Source of the DNA: DAOOVD01 sp035369845
Lineage (GTDB): Bacteria > Bacillota > Desulfotomaculia > Desulfotomaculales > Pelotomaculaceae
Direction: 5' to 3'
Assembly: GCA_035369845.1 (NCBI GenBank)
Contig: DAOOVD010000040.1
Location: forward strand, 1-22,992
Length of the DNA stretch: 22,992 nucleotides
Shown here: positions 7,811-15,180 of the stretch, one piece after another
Numbering within the stretch: the stretch's first letter is position 1
Layout of the letters: the number at the start of each line of letters is the position of its first letter
Made by a program: the position numbers and the translations under genes
The notes under the pieces: model-generated
What the model was told of the DNA's origin: nothing
Databases searched by the model: none
What the model saw: the letters and a program-made list of their open reading frames with translations, nothing else

Positions 7811-8833
7811 TCAGAACTGCTGCAAGAAACGCAGGTCGTTGTCAAAAAACAGGCGCATGTCGTCGATACCGTATTTAAGCATGGCAATCCGCTCCACACC
7901 CATGCCAAAGGCGAAACCGGTGACCTCCTCGGAACTGTACCCCGATATTTCAAGCACCCGCGGGTGAACCATACCCGAGCCAAGTATTTCCAACCAACCC
8001 GTCTGCGAACAAACCCGGCAACCCTTGCCCCCGCACATCACACAGGAAATATCCACTTCGGCGCTCGGTTCGGTAAACGGGAAATAGCTCGGTCTGAACC
8101 TGGTCTTTGTTTTCGGCCCGAACATCTTCCTGGCAAAAAGATCGAGCGTGCCTTTCAAATCGCTGAAGGTGATCCGCCGGTCTATCGCGAGGCCCTCCAC
8201 CTGGTTGAACATCGGCGAATGCGTGGCATCGTCGTCACGGCGGTACACCTTGCCAGGAACAATTATTTTAACGGGAAGTCCCGGCGCGGTTTTTTCCATT
8301 GTGCGGACCTGCACGGGAGAAGTATGCGTTCTCAATAGAATCTCCCCGCCGATGAAAAAAGTGTCCTGCATGTCCCGCGCAGGATGATCCTTGGGAAAGT
8401 TGAGCGCTTCGAAATTATAGAAGTCCGTTTCTACTTCCGGACCCTCGGCAATACTGTAGCCCAACCCCAGGAAAATCTCCTGGATTTCTTCAAACACGAT
8501 GTTCAGCGGGTGTTTTCCGCCCCGCCGCACGGGTGTTCCGGGAAGAGTGACGTCTATGCCCTCGCTCTGCAGTCTCTTTTCCTTTTCCAGTTCCTTGAGC
8601 ACAGCCGTTCTCTCCGCCAGAGCACGCTCCATACTCTCTCTGACCCTGTTGGCAATCTGACCTATACGCGGCCTCATATCCGGATTCAAACCGCCCATGC
8701 CCCGCAGCACCCGGGTAAGCTCCCCCTTTTTCCCGAGGTACTTGACCCTGATTTCGTTAAGCGCTTCAAGGCTTTGTGCGCCTGTCAGCTCCTTCAATGC
8801 CTCTTCATTCAACTCAAGCAATTTTTCCTCCAA
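7811..8833 (-). CDS. pheS: phenylalanine--tRNA ligase alpha subunit
   Basis: This 340-residue protein is the catalytic alpha subunit of PheRS. It has an N-terminal coiled coil (about 1-85), then the class II core with HPARDMQDTFF, the LLRTHTSPVQ segment, the phenylalanine-binding FRPSYFPFTEPSAEVD, and motif 3 GFAFGMGVERIAML. A four-cysteine CVMC...CRVC element within the core is common in Firmicute PheS. It starts at TTG 8833, with a G-rich ribosome site (GGGGGG, about eight bases upstream). It is the first gene after the phenylalanine T-box leader. Confidence 0.97.
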   Translation of the reverse strand: MEEKLLELNEEALKELTGAQSLEALNEIRVKYLGKKGELTRVLRGMGGLNPDMRPRIGQIANRVRESMERALAERTAVLKELEKEKRLQSEGIDVTLPGTPVRRGGKHPLNIVFEEIQEIFLGLGYSIAEGPEVETDFYNFEALNFPKDHPARDMQDTFFIGGEILLRTHTSPVQVRTMEKTAPGLPVKIIVPGKVYRRDDDATHSPMFNQVEGLAIDRRITFSDLKGTLDLFARKMFGPKTKTRFRPSYFPFTEPSAEVDISCVMCGGKGCRVCSQTGWLEILGSGMVHPRVLEISGYSSEEVTGFAFGMGVERIAMLKYGIDDMRLFFDNDLRFLQQF

Positions 8834-8902
8834 TTTCTATAACCCCCCGCTGGAACAGATAGATTCTCCTTTGGCAACCCGGCGCCCATGCGCGCCATAC
8901 AA

Positions 8903-9175
8903 TAAAAAACCGCCCCCTACAGGGACGGATTGTTTTCCGCGGTACCACCCTCTAGCCTATACCCTTCGAGCATAAAACCACGGGCTTTTCAGCCAAATAA
9001 AAAACCATACTACCTTCCAGATAACGGCAGAAGTCCCGGCGACACCTACTAGTCATACGTTCAGTTGCAGTTCCGGGGCGAACTTCAATGACCTGATCCT
9101 AAGAAGGCTTCCAGTCCAGCGACCCTCTTTCCCTGGAGAACGCCGGCCACCTACTCCTCCCCGTCATCACCTTTT
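8903..9175 (-). ncRNA. T-box leader (tRNA-Phe sensing) of pheST
   Basis: This leader RNA controls readthrough into pheS according to tRNA-Phe charging. On the minus strand it shows Stem I opening at about 9170 with an AGTA loop element (9152-9155). The specifier-like TTC (Phe) is at 9080-9082, followed by G and then CCCC that pairs with GGGG of the 5' side. The T-box sequence AGGGTGGTACCGCGG lies at 8937-8951. An intrinsic terminator follows (8905-8928: CCGTCCC and GGGGCGG around a short loop, then six T). Placing the specifier at TTC is by inspection and was not folded computationally. Confidence 0.92.
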
Positions 9176-9339
9176 AAATTCTTGAATTTATGTCAATTTA
9201 GTGAACAGCCAACCTCCTGTAAAGTATGTAGGCCCTGATCGAACCTGTTGCTTCAAACAGCCTCCAAAAAAATTCGGCGGTTAAGATCATTCATCAACCA
9301 CAACCTTCCCTCAATTTTTTGGGGACCTTTTCGTGATTG

Positions 9340-9368
9340 ATTATACCATAAGCAAAAATCAAAGACAA
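9340..9368 (-). promoter_or_regulatory. sigma-A promoter of the pheST T-box transcript
   Basis: On the minus strand, -35 TTGTCT and -10 TATAAT are separated by 17 bases. The start would fall near 9333, about 160 bases before Stem I of the T-box. The stretch 9181-9330 holds no credible gene, only a 13-codon ORF of doubtful value. Confidence 0.75.
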
Positions 9369-9427
9369 GGAAGTTTCATAAAAACAAATCTTGTCCGACG
9401 AACGGGAATTCCAGCAAAAAACTGCTT

Positions 9428-10231
9428 TTACCGCTTTGTGTAACGCTGTCTTACAGCCTCGTATATAAGTATCACTGTGGAAATCGCCGCGTTAAGAGAT
9501 TCCGCCCGGCCAGGCATGGGAATGAGCACCCGTTCGGAAACCGTCCGGAGAACCTCCTTTGACACTCCCGCCGCCTCGCTTCCGACTACCAGTGCGCAAG
9601 GAACCGTCAGATCGCATTCATAAACCGCCTTCGTTCCACGGACGTCGCCCGCCACGGTTTTTATGCCCCGTTGCTTCAAATACGCCATGATTTCGTCTGC
9701 AGTATAGCCGCCCTGAACAACGGGCACGTGAAAAACCGACCCCACGGCGGCCCTCAAAGCCTTGGGATTGAATAGATCCACCGTGCCTTTCAAAAGAATT
9801 ACGCCGTCGGCGCCGGCTGCGTGCGCAGTCCTCACTATCGTCCCGAGGTTTCCGGGATCCTGCACGCCATCCACGAGGACCAGCAAAACAGGATTGCCGG
9901 ACGGCCGGATATCTTCCAAAAACGCTTTGCGCTGCCTGACCAGGGCGACAATGCCCTGCGGAGTCCCGGTCATGGCAATTTCATTGAGGACCCGTTCTTC
10001 CACTTCCGCCGTCATTATGCCTCTTTCCGACGCTTTTTCAAGGACGGCCGCCCCGCGCGGGATTTCACCGAGTTTCCCGCTGTAAACCAGCATTTCCACG
10101 GTCCACGGGGAATTCAAAGCCTCTTCCACAGTGCGGACGCCTTCAATCAGGAAGGCGCCTTCCTTCTCCCTGAAGCGGCGGTTTCCCAACTTACGCAGGT
10201 ATTTGACGCGGGGATTCTGCCTGCTCAACAC
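9428..10231 (-). CDS. SpoU/TrmH-family 23S rRNA (or tRNA) 2'-O-methyltransferase
   Basis: This protein of about 267 residues methylates a ribose 2'-OH in RNA using SAM and has the trefoil-knot SPOUT fold. The N-terminal ~90 residues form the RNA-binding substrate domain (NPRVKYLRKL, FLIEGVRTVEEAL). The methyltransferase domain shows motif 1 DPGNLGTIVRTA, motif 2 VVGSEAAGVS, and motif 3 IPMPGRAESLNAAIS. I chose GTG at 10231 because GAGGTGG lies seven bases upstream and the protein then begins at the conserved SRQNP. The upstream ATG at 10273 has no ribosome site and overlaps a hairpin. Its position between rplT and pheS is common in Clostridia. The exact RNA target cannot be read from sequence. 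Confidence 0.92.
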   Translation of the reverse strand: MLSRQNPRVKYLRKLGNRRFREKEGAFLIEGVRTVEEALNSPWTVEMLVYSGKLGEIPRGAAVLEKASERGIMTAEVEERVLNEIAMTGTPQGIVALVRQRKAFLEDIRPSGNPVLLVLVDGVQDPGNLGTIVRTAHAAGADGVILLKGTVDLFNPKALRAAVGSVFHVPVVQGGYTADEIMAYLKQRGIKTVAGDVRGTKAVYECDLTVPCALVVGSEAAGVSKEVLRTVSERVLIPMPGRAESLNAAISTVILIYEAVRQRYTKR

Positions 10232-10268
10232 CGGTGTTCCACCTCTTTTCCAGGCCCGTAACAGCAAA

Positions 10269-10293
10269 AGCATGGTTTGCTCATAACCATGCT
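10269..10293 (-). terminator. hairpin after rplT
   Basis: AGCATGGTT, a seven-base loop, then AACCATGCT: nine perfect pairs. On the minus strand it is followed by TTT then GCTG, so the U-run is short. It probably reduces readthrough from infC-rpmI-rplT into the methyltransferase rather than stopping it fully. Confidence 0.55.
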
Positions 10294-10324
10294 TGTTCTC
10301 AACAACCGCGATTACGCGACGTTA

Positions 10325-10678
10325 TTAGAGTTTTGCCTTGGCCATTTCGACCAGCCGGCCGAACGCGGCGGAGTCGTTTACCGCCATATCGGCCAAAATC
10401 TTGCGGTTTATGTCGACCCCTGCCAGTCTGAGACCGTTAATGAGACGGCTGTACGTAATGCCGTTCATCCTGGCGGCCGCGTTAATCCTTGTTATCCAAA
10501 GCTTTCTGAAGTCACGCTTCCTCACCTTGCGGTCGCGGTAAGCGTAAACGAGGGATTTCATAACCTGCTGATTGGCAATGCGGTACAGTTTGCTCTTCGC
10601 TCCCCGGTAGCCTTTTGCCAGCTTGAGAATTTTTTTGTGTCTTTTACGAGTAACCACGCTGTTGGTTGCCCGCGGCAT
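10325..10678 (-). CDS. rplT: 50S ribosomal protein L20
   Basis: At 117 residues it has the standard L20 length. It begins MPRATNSVVTRKRHKKILK and ends with the conserved globular part (NRKILADMAV...FGRLVEMAK). L20 binds 23S rRNA early in 50S assembly and in many bacteria represses its own operon. It starts at ATG 10678 with a GGAGG site. It is last in infC-rpmI-rplT, and the leader upstream of infC is the expected site of its feedback control. Confidence 0.98.
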   Translation of the reverse strand: MPRATNSVVTRKRHKKILKLAKGYRGAKSKLYRIANQQVMKSLVYAYRDRKVRKRDFRKLWITRINAAARMNGITYSRLINGLRLAGVDINRKILADMAVNDSAAFGRLVEMAKAKL

Positions 10679-10708
10679 GGCACATTCCTCCTTCTGTAAC
10701 CGGATATT

Positions 10709-10900
10709 TTATGGTAGCAGCCTCTTGATACGAGCGGCGTCACTCGGGCTGACGACGGTGGCCTTGCGGAGATTGCGCTTCCTCTTGGCGGTTTTCTTGC
10801 CGAGGATATGGCTGTGGAAAGCGTGAGACACCTTAAATTTTCCACTCGCAGTCTTCTTGAAACGCTTGGCAGCCCCGCGGTGGGTCTTGATTTTTGGCAA
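10709..10900 (-). CDS. rpmI: 50S ribosomal protein L35
   Basis: This 63-residue basic protein has the typical L35 sequence, MPKIKTHRGAAKRFKKT and SHILGKKTAKRKR. It starts at TTG 10900; the nearby ATG at 10910 is in another frame. An AAGGGGA ribosome site lies about nine bases upstream. It sits 17 bases after infC and 30 before rplT, the classical three-gene operon. Confidence 0.97.
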   Translation of the reverse strand: MPKIKTHRGAAKRFKKTASGKFKVSHAFHSHILGKKTAKRKRNLRKATVVSPSDAARIKRLLP

Positions 10901-10917
10901 TTTGACACATCCCCTTC

Positions 10918-11433
10918 CTAGTTGTCCTGCTTTGGTGCGAGAATCATGATCATGTTTTTCCCTTCCAATTTCGGCTGCCTTTCAACCGTGGAGCATTCCT
11001 TCAGCCGTTCAGCAAGCCTTTTAAGCAGTTGCTGTCCCAACTGGGTGTGTACAATTTCACGTCCACGGAAAATAATAGTAGCCTTCACCTTATCGCCGTC
11101 CTTGAGAAAACGGACGGCGTTTCTTGCTTTAACCTCGAAATCGTGTTCCTCTATGTTGGGGCGGAGCTTTACTTCCTTCACGCTGATAATTTTTTGCTTC
11201 TTCTTGGCCTCCTTCTCGCGCTTGCTCTGTTCATACTTATACTTGCCGAAATCCATGATCTTACAGACCGGAGGCTTGGCCGCAGGAGCAATCTCCACCA
11301 GGTCCTGTTCCTTCTCCTCCGCGAGACGCAAGGCCTCTTTCGCCGACATGATTCCCAACTGGGTACCGTCGCGGTCAATAACCCTTACTTCTCTGGCCCT
11401 GATCTCCTCATTGATACGGAAATCCTTTGTGAT
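10918..11433 (-). CDS. infC: translation initiation factor IF-3 (AUC start)
   Basis: This is a 171-residue IF-3, which binds the 30S subunit and enforces start-codon fidelity. The N domain runs from KDFRINEEIRAREVRVID through LVEIAPAAKPPVCKIMDFGKY. A lysine-rich linker follows (KREKEAKKKQK), then the C domain (IKLRPNIEEHDFEVK-like) ending at 10918. Conserved IF-3 sequence continues upstream of every ATG, GTG or TTG in frame (the first such codons are the TTG at 11367, the ATG at 11358 and the ATG at 11349). The frame opens at ATC (11431-11433), ten bases after GGAGG. Use of AUU/AUC-type starts is established for infC in E. coli and B. subtilis and lets IF-3 repress itself. A start at the later ATG would delete about 25 conserved residues. 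Confidence 0.95.
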   Translation of the reverse strand: MTKDFRINEEIRAREVRVIDRDGTQLGIMSAKEALRLAEEKEQDLVEIAPAAKPPVCKIMDFGKYKYEQSKREKEAKKKQKIISVKEVKLRPNIEEHDFEVKARNAVRFLKDGDKVKATIIFRGREIVHTQLGQQLLKRLAERLKECSTVERQPKLEGKNMIMILAPKQDN

Positions 11434-11459
11434 AGCGAATTCACCTCCAAATCTTCATA

Positions 11460-11600
11460 ATTTAAAACAAAAAACGGGCAGTCCACCCGCTTTATATCAA
11501 AGCACAGATACATCTTTGAAGAAACCCTATGGACAGCCCGCGCCGGACGTCATAAGGTGAGAAGCGGGATGGCTTCTACTTGTAAAGATTTGTTATTTCG
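11460..11600 (-). ncRNA. infC-rpmI-rplT leader (L20-type autoregulatory attenuator)
   Basis: The transcript carries a leader of about 165 bases before infC. It contains a long-range pairing between CGGGCTGTCCA (about 11530) and its partner GTGGACTGCCCG (about 11475-11486). The second strand also forms a short GCGGG/CCCGT hairpin ahead of six T, a competing terminator. This layout matches the L20 leader known from Bacillus, where L20 binding ends transcription. The assignment rests on position and these pairings. Confidence 0.6.
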
Positions 11601-11608
11601 CCGCAGTA

Positions 11609-11637
11609 ATTATAACACAAGGCATTGCCCAAGTCAA
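11609..11637 (-). promoter_or_regulatory. sigma-A promoter of infC-rpmI-rplT
   Basis: On the minus strand, -35 TTGACT and -10 TATAAT are separated by 17 bases. It sits immediately downstream of the IS remnant and about 165 bases upstream of the infC start. Confidence 0.8.
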
Positions 11638-11655
11638 CAAAAGCCCGGGGACCGT

Positions 11656-11833
11656 GTGTGTTTATTCTGTGATAATGTCACCCTGAAATATTTCTGTAAA
11701 AACGTCACCCCTTGGGTAAAATGAGAGGATGATATTATCAATGACACAGGATGAACGAAACAAGCTTTATGTTGCCCTTTGCTTACTCGACGGGAAAATG
11801 ACCGTCAGTGAAGCTGCAGAGTAAGCGCAGAAA
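11656..11833 (+). mobile_element. insertion-sequence remnant (left end plus start of transposase)
   Basis: A direct pair ATGTCACCC (11675-11683) and ACGTCACCC (11702-11710) lies 27 bases apart in AT-rich sequence, as in subterminal repeats of many insertion sequences. A decapitated transposase ORF follows directly. The remnant ends abruptly a few bases before the thrS stop. No right end is visible, so it is an old 5' fragment. The family was not determined. Confidence 0.55.
11741..11824 (+). pseudogene. transposase fragment (N-terminal helix-turn-helix)
   Basis: ATG at 11741 opens 27 codons, MTQDERNKLYVALCLLDGKM then TVSEAAE, before TAA. The pattern (basic/acidic start, then a helix and the SEAAE turn) is like the first helix-turn-helix of IS transposases with N-terminal HTH domains. 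The rest of the protein is missing, so it cannot be active. Confidence 0.5.
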
Positions 11834-11841
11834 AATGACAG

Positions 11842-13797
11842 CTAAAATGCCTTTGTCCTGATTTCTTCCAGCAGCTTCTCCTCGAAAGCCGGCGGCGGCA
11901 TGGCGCCGAGATCCCCTTCCGTGCGGTGGCGGACGGCCACGGTGCCGTTTTGCACCTCCCTGTCGCCGACAATAAGCATATACGGTATCTTCTGTGCTTG
12001 CGCCTCTCTGATCTTGTAATTGACCTTCTCGTTGCGGGAATCAATCTCCGCCCTCGCCCCTTTTGCGTCAAGGCTGCCCATGACCTTGCGGGCGTATTCC
12101 GCATGACGGTCGGTTATCGGCAAAACCCTGACCTGCACGGGCGCCAGCCAGACCGGAAAAGCCCCCGCGAAGTGCTCGGTAAGAATGCCGATGAATCTCT
12201 CAAGGCTGCCGAAAACCACCCGGTGAATCATCACCGGCCGGTGCTTTTGGCCGTCTTCCCCGATGTAGCTCAGATCAAATGTCTCAGGCATCACAAAGTC
12301 CAGCTGAATGGTACCGCATTGCCAGGTGCGGCCGATGGAATCCATTAAATGAAAATCTATCTTGGGACCGTAGAAGGCGCCGTCGCCCTCGTTGACCTTG
12401 TAGCCGAGGCCCCTCTCCTCCAGGGCTTCCCGCAGCGCGTCCGTGGCCATCTCCCAAATCTGATCGGATCCCATGGCTTTTTCAGGCTTGGTGGAAAGCT
12501 CCACATGATAGGGAAAACCAAAAACCTTGTAAAAATCGTCCACCAGGTTGATCACCCCGATGATCTCCTGCTTAACCTGGGAGGGAAGCATGAAAATATG
12601 TGCGTCGTCCTGGGTGAAGCAGCGCACCCTCATCAGCCCGTGCAGGACGCCGGAAAGTTCGTGCCGGTGCACCAGTCCCAGTTCAGCCATCCGGACGGGC
12701 AGTTCCCGGTAGCTGTGCAGCCTGCTCTTGTAAATCAGAATGCCGCCGGGACAGTTCATCGGCTTTATGGCGTAGTCATACTCGTCTATGGTGGTAAAGT
12801 ACATGTTTTCCCGGTAATGATCCCAATGCCCCGATCTCTCCCACAGAGCCCGGTTGAGTATGATCGGGGTGCGCACTTCCTGGTACCCTCTCTTTCTGTG
12901 TTCTTCCCGCCAGAATTTTTCAAGTTCGTTGCGCAGGATCATGCCCTTGGGGTGGAAAAATGGGAACCCGGGCCCCTCCTCCTGGATACTGAAAAGATCC
13001 AACTCCGCTCCCAGTTTTCTGTGGTCCCGCCGCCTGGCTTCCTCAATCCTCGCCAAATACTCGTCGAGCATGGATTTCTTTGGAAAAGAAGTCCCGTAAA
13101 TACGCTGCAGCATTTTGTTTTTTTCGCTTCCCCGCCAGTAAGCCCCCGCAACGCTCATCAGCTTTACGGACTTGATCCTGCCGGTCGAAGGGATGTGCGG
13201 CCCCATACACAGGTCGACGAAATCGCCCTGGCGGTAACAGGAGAAAGGCGCGTCGGCCGGCAGGTCCTCGATGAGCTCGATCTTGTAAATCTGGCCGGAT
13301 TTCCTGAACATTTCCAGAGCCTCTCCCCTGGAAAGCTCGCAGCGCTCAAACGGAAGATCCTGCCTGATAATGGCCTCCATTTCCTTTTCAATTTTTTCCA
13401 GGTCCTCCGGCGTAAAAGGGCGGTCAGTGTCGAAATCGTAGTAAAACCCGTCCGCTATTGCCGGTCCGATCGCCAGCTTTACCCCCGGGAAAAGCCTCTG
13501 CACCGCCTGGGCCAGGATGTGAGCGGTACTGTGCCGGTATACCTGCCTGCCCTCTTCATCCTCAAACGTTAAAAACCTGACGCCGGCATCCCTGTCCAGA
13601 GTACGGCCCATATCTACCATCTGCCCGTCAACCTTGGCCGCAAGGGCTTCCCTGGCAAGACGCGGGCTGATGCTTTGAGCCACATCGGCCAGTGATGCGC
13701 CCGCCGGGTATTCCCTGACCGACCCGTCCGGCAGAGTTACATTTATATTTTTTTTGCGATCACCGACATTTACAGGCTCTTCCACTGAATTTTTCAA
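11842..13797 (-). CDS. thrS: threonine--tRNA ligase
   Basis: This is a full-length ThrRS of about 651 residues. It has an N-terminal TGS domain (INVTLPDGSVREYPAGASL). An editing domain contains HSTAHILAQAV and the downstream His/Cys site (CMGPHIPSTG). The class II core shows FHPKGMILRNELEKFWREEH, the MNCPGGILIYKS zinc/threonine site, motif 2 RHELSGVLHGLMRVRCFTQDDAH, and motif 3 GSLERFIGILTEHFAG. The C-terminal anticodon-binding domain has VRVLPITDRHAEYA. I chose TTG at 13797 because AAAGGAAG lies eight bases upstream. A TTG at 13818 would add seven residues but has no ribosome site. It is controlled by the T-box leader upstream. Confidence 0.96.
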   Translation of the reverse strand: MKNSVEEPVNVGDRKKNINVTLPDGSVREYPAGASLADVAQSISPRLAREALAAKVDGQMVDMGRTLDRDAGVRFLTFEDEEGRQVYRHSTAHILAQAVQRLFPGVKLAIGPAIADGFYYDFDTDRPFTPEDLEKIEKEMEAIIRQDLPFERCELSRGEALEMFRKSGQIYKIELIEDLPADAPFSCYRQGDFVDLCMGPHIPSTGRIKSVKLMSVAGAYWRGSEKNKMLQRIYGTSFPKKSMLDEYLARIEEARRRDHRKLGAELDLFSIQEEGPGFPFFHPKGMILRNELEKFWREEHRKRGYQEVRTPIILNRALWERSGHWDHYRENMYFTTIDEYDYAIKPMNCPGGILIYKSRLHSYRELPVRMAELGLVHRHELSGVLHGLMRVRCFTQDDAHIFMLPSQVKQEIIGVINLVDDFYKVFGFPYHVELSTKPEKAMGSDQIWEMATDALREALEERGLGYKVNEGDGAFYGPKIDFHLMDSIGRTWQCGTIQLDFVMPETFDLSYIGEDGQKHRPVMIHRVVFGSLERFIGILTEHFAGAFPVWLAPVQVRVLPITDRHAEYARKVMGSLDAKGARAEIDSRNEKVNYKIREAQAQKIPYMLIVGDREVQNGTVAVRHRTEGDLGAMPPPAFEEKLLEEIRTKAF

Positions 13798-13837
13798 TCT
13801 CGGCACTTCCTTTCCCAATATGGCTTAAATTAAAAAT

Positions 13838-14062
13838 GTCCCTGATCAGATCAGGGACGGGAATTCCCGCGGTTCCACCCTGTTTAGGATGAACAGCCAC
13901 CTCGCTCTCGGCAGTTAACGGCTGCTCCGGCGCTGCTTACTTCATTTCAGCTGCGCAGCTCCAAGGCGGTTTTCGGTTAACCTGCGTCTAAAGGCGCTTA
14001 CAGCCGGGGCGCCTTCTCTCTTCAGACCGTAAAAACCTACTCTTCCCTTTCATTGCCGCTGC
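13838..14062 (-). ncRNA. T-box leader (tRNA-Thr sensing) of thrS
   Basis: On the minus strand the leader has an AGTA element (14038-14041), a specifier-like ACC (Thr) at 13975-13977 followed by G, the T-box sequence AGGGTGGAACCGCGG (13867-13881), and an intrinsic terminator (13838-13858: GTCCCTGA and TCAGGGAC, then ATTTTTAA). It lies directly upstream of thrS, consistent with amino-acid identity Thr. The pairing was checked by eye only. Confidence 0.92.
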
Positions 14063-14081
14063 GCGTTATTTACATAAGAGT

Positions 14082-14110
14082 ATTATAATTTCATTACAAG
14101 CCTTTGTCAA
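14082..14110 (-). promoter_or_regulatory. sigma-A promoter of the thrS T-box transcript
   Basis: On the minus strand it has a perfect -35 TTGACA, a 17-base spacer and a perfect -10 TATAAT. It starts in the gap after ytxC, so thrS has its own transcription start. Confidence 0.85.
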
Positions 14111-14126
14111 TAAAATGCGCGCGCTT

Positions 14127-15026
14127 TTAAATCTTCATGTACGAGGTGCAGAGGCTGCAACCCGGGCATTCCGAAACGCGCCCGGTGAAAACGCTTTTTA
14201 TTGTTTCCAGCACAGCCGGTCTGTAATCGGCGTTCAGGTAATGAAGCACTACCTTCCTCGGAGCGATGGTGATCAAAGCGCTTATTAAAAGGTCTTCATA
14301 ATTGATTTCGCCGTCAACGAGATTCAACACGGTTCCTTCCAGGTAATCGCTCTTCAGGGGCCTCATTCTCTCATCAAAAAGATTGAAAAACCCCCCGCTT
14401 CTGATAACCACGTGTACAACTCCAGTCTTTGGCTCCTGAATTTCAACAAAATATCTCAAAAGCTGGATGAATTCCCTGTACTCCCTCTCCACCAGCAAAT
14501 CATCCACCGCTTTTTCTGCCGCTTCACGCAGTTCACACACGTACTCCTTCAGCCGGAACCTGATGAAACCGTCGATAACGAGGTCGTTGCTGGAGTGAAA
14601 ATAATCAAGAAGTTTGTGCAATATCAAGCTTTTTCTGTCAATCCAGTTTGCATTTTTCCATGTTTCGCCACCCCGTCTTACATTGCGCAGGGCATAGTCG
14701 AAGACGAGCTTTTTCTCTTCATCGCACAGGTAGTAGTAGTCCTCCCTGATTATATTCTTCAACAGGATTTCCACCCAGTTGCTCAGAATTATCTCCGAAA
14801 TGACGTCTGCAATAAAATGTTTCAGAATCACCTGGGAATCTTCCTCGCTGTATTCGCACCCGTCGCCGTACGAGACGCGGCAGGCCAGGAAAGTAAAGCT
14901 CCCGGCCTGTTTTTCCTCAAGATCCACTTTTAAACCTTCGTTTTCAAAAAACTTCAACTCCCTGCCCAGCCGGGCCTTCAGCAACTCCATATGTCGAGTG
15001 GCTCCGATAGATATCGTACGGACCAC
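14127..15026 (-). CDS. ytxC: putative sporulation protein YtxC
   Basis: This 299-residue protein matches the YtxC family by gene position (directly upstream of thrS, as in Bacillus and relatives) and by the pattern HFIADVISEIILSNW near residue 85 and FRLKEYVCELREAAEKAVDD near 165. No membrane segment or known enzyme motif is visible. A CPGCSLC cysteine motif near the C-terminus might bind metal. It starts at GTG 15026, eight bases after GAGGTG. Its exact role in sporulation is unknown; the name rests on the family. Confidence 0.85.
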   Translation of the reverse strand: MVRTISIGATRHMELLKARLGRELKFFENEGLKVDLEEKQAGSFTFLACRVSYGDGCEYSEEDSQVILKHFIADVISEIILSNWVEILLKNIIREDYYYLCDEEKKLVFDYALRNVRRGGETWKNANWIDRKSLILHKLLDYFHSSNDLVIDGFIRFRLKEYVCELREAAEKAVDDLLVEREYREFIQLLRYFVEIQEPKTGVVHVVIRSGGFFNLFDERMRPLKSDYLEGTVLNLVDGEINYEDLLISALITIAPRKVVLHYLNADYRPAVLETIKSVFTGRVSECPGCSLCTSYMKI

Positions 15027-15143
15027 CGGCTGCTCACCTCTTTAAAAAACTAATCCTTTTCTTTCAGTATAAACAAAATCATATGCGCCTATGCCAAGCA
15101 AAATATTTATCTCGAGGCAGAGCAATCTATATTTTTGCGGAAT

Positions 15144-15177
15144 AAAGAACCTCTTTTCCGAAGAAAAGAGGTTCTTT
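15144..15177. terminator. strong terminator with UUCG loop, downstream of htpX
   Basis: Fifteen perfect pairs (AAAGAACCTCTTTTC and its complement) enclose a four-base loop. Read on the minus strand the loop is C(TTCG)G, the very stable tetraloop, followed by TTT inside the stem and ATT. It should end the htpX transcript and may also work in the other direction. Confidence 0.85.
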
Positions 15178-15180
15178 CGT

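Noticed and set aside
9253..9294. 13-codon ORF as a Phe leader peptide
   Set aside because: It has only one Phe codon, and pheST already has a T-box, so attenuation by a leader peptide is not supported.
10232..10273. upstream ATG start of the rRNA methyltransferase
   Set aside because: It lacks a ribosome site and lies within the rplT terminator hairpin. The GTG at 10231 has a well-spaced GAGGTGG.
12349..13572. 407-codon open frame on the plus strand
   Set aside because: It lies wholly antisense to thrS, has no recognisable domain, and its composition mirrors the thrS codons. A high-G+C third position easily keeps the opposite strand open.
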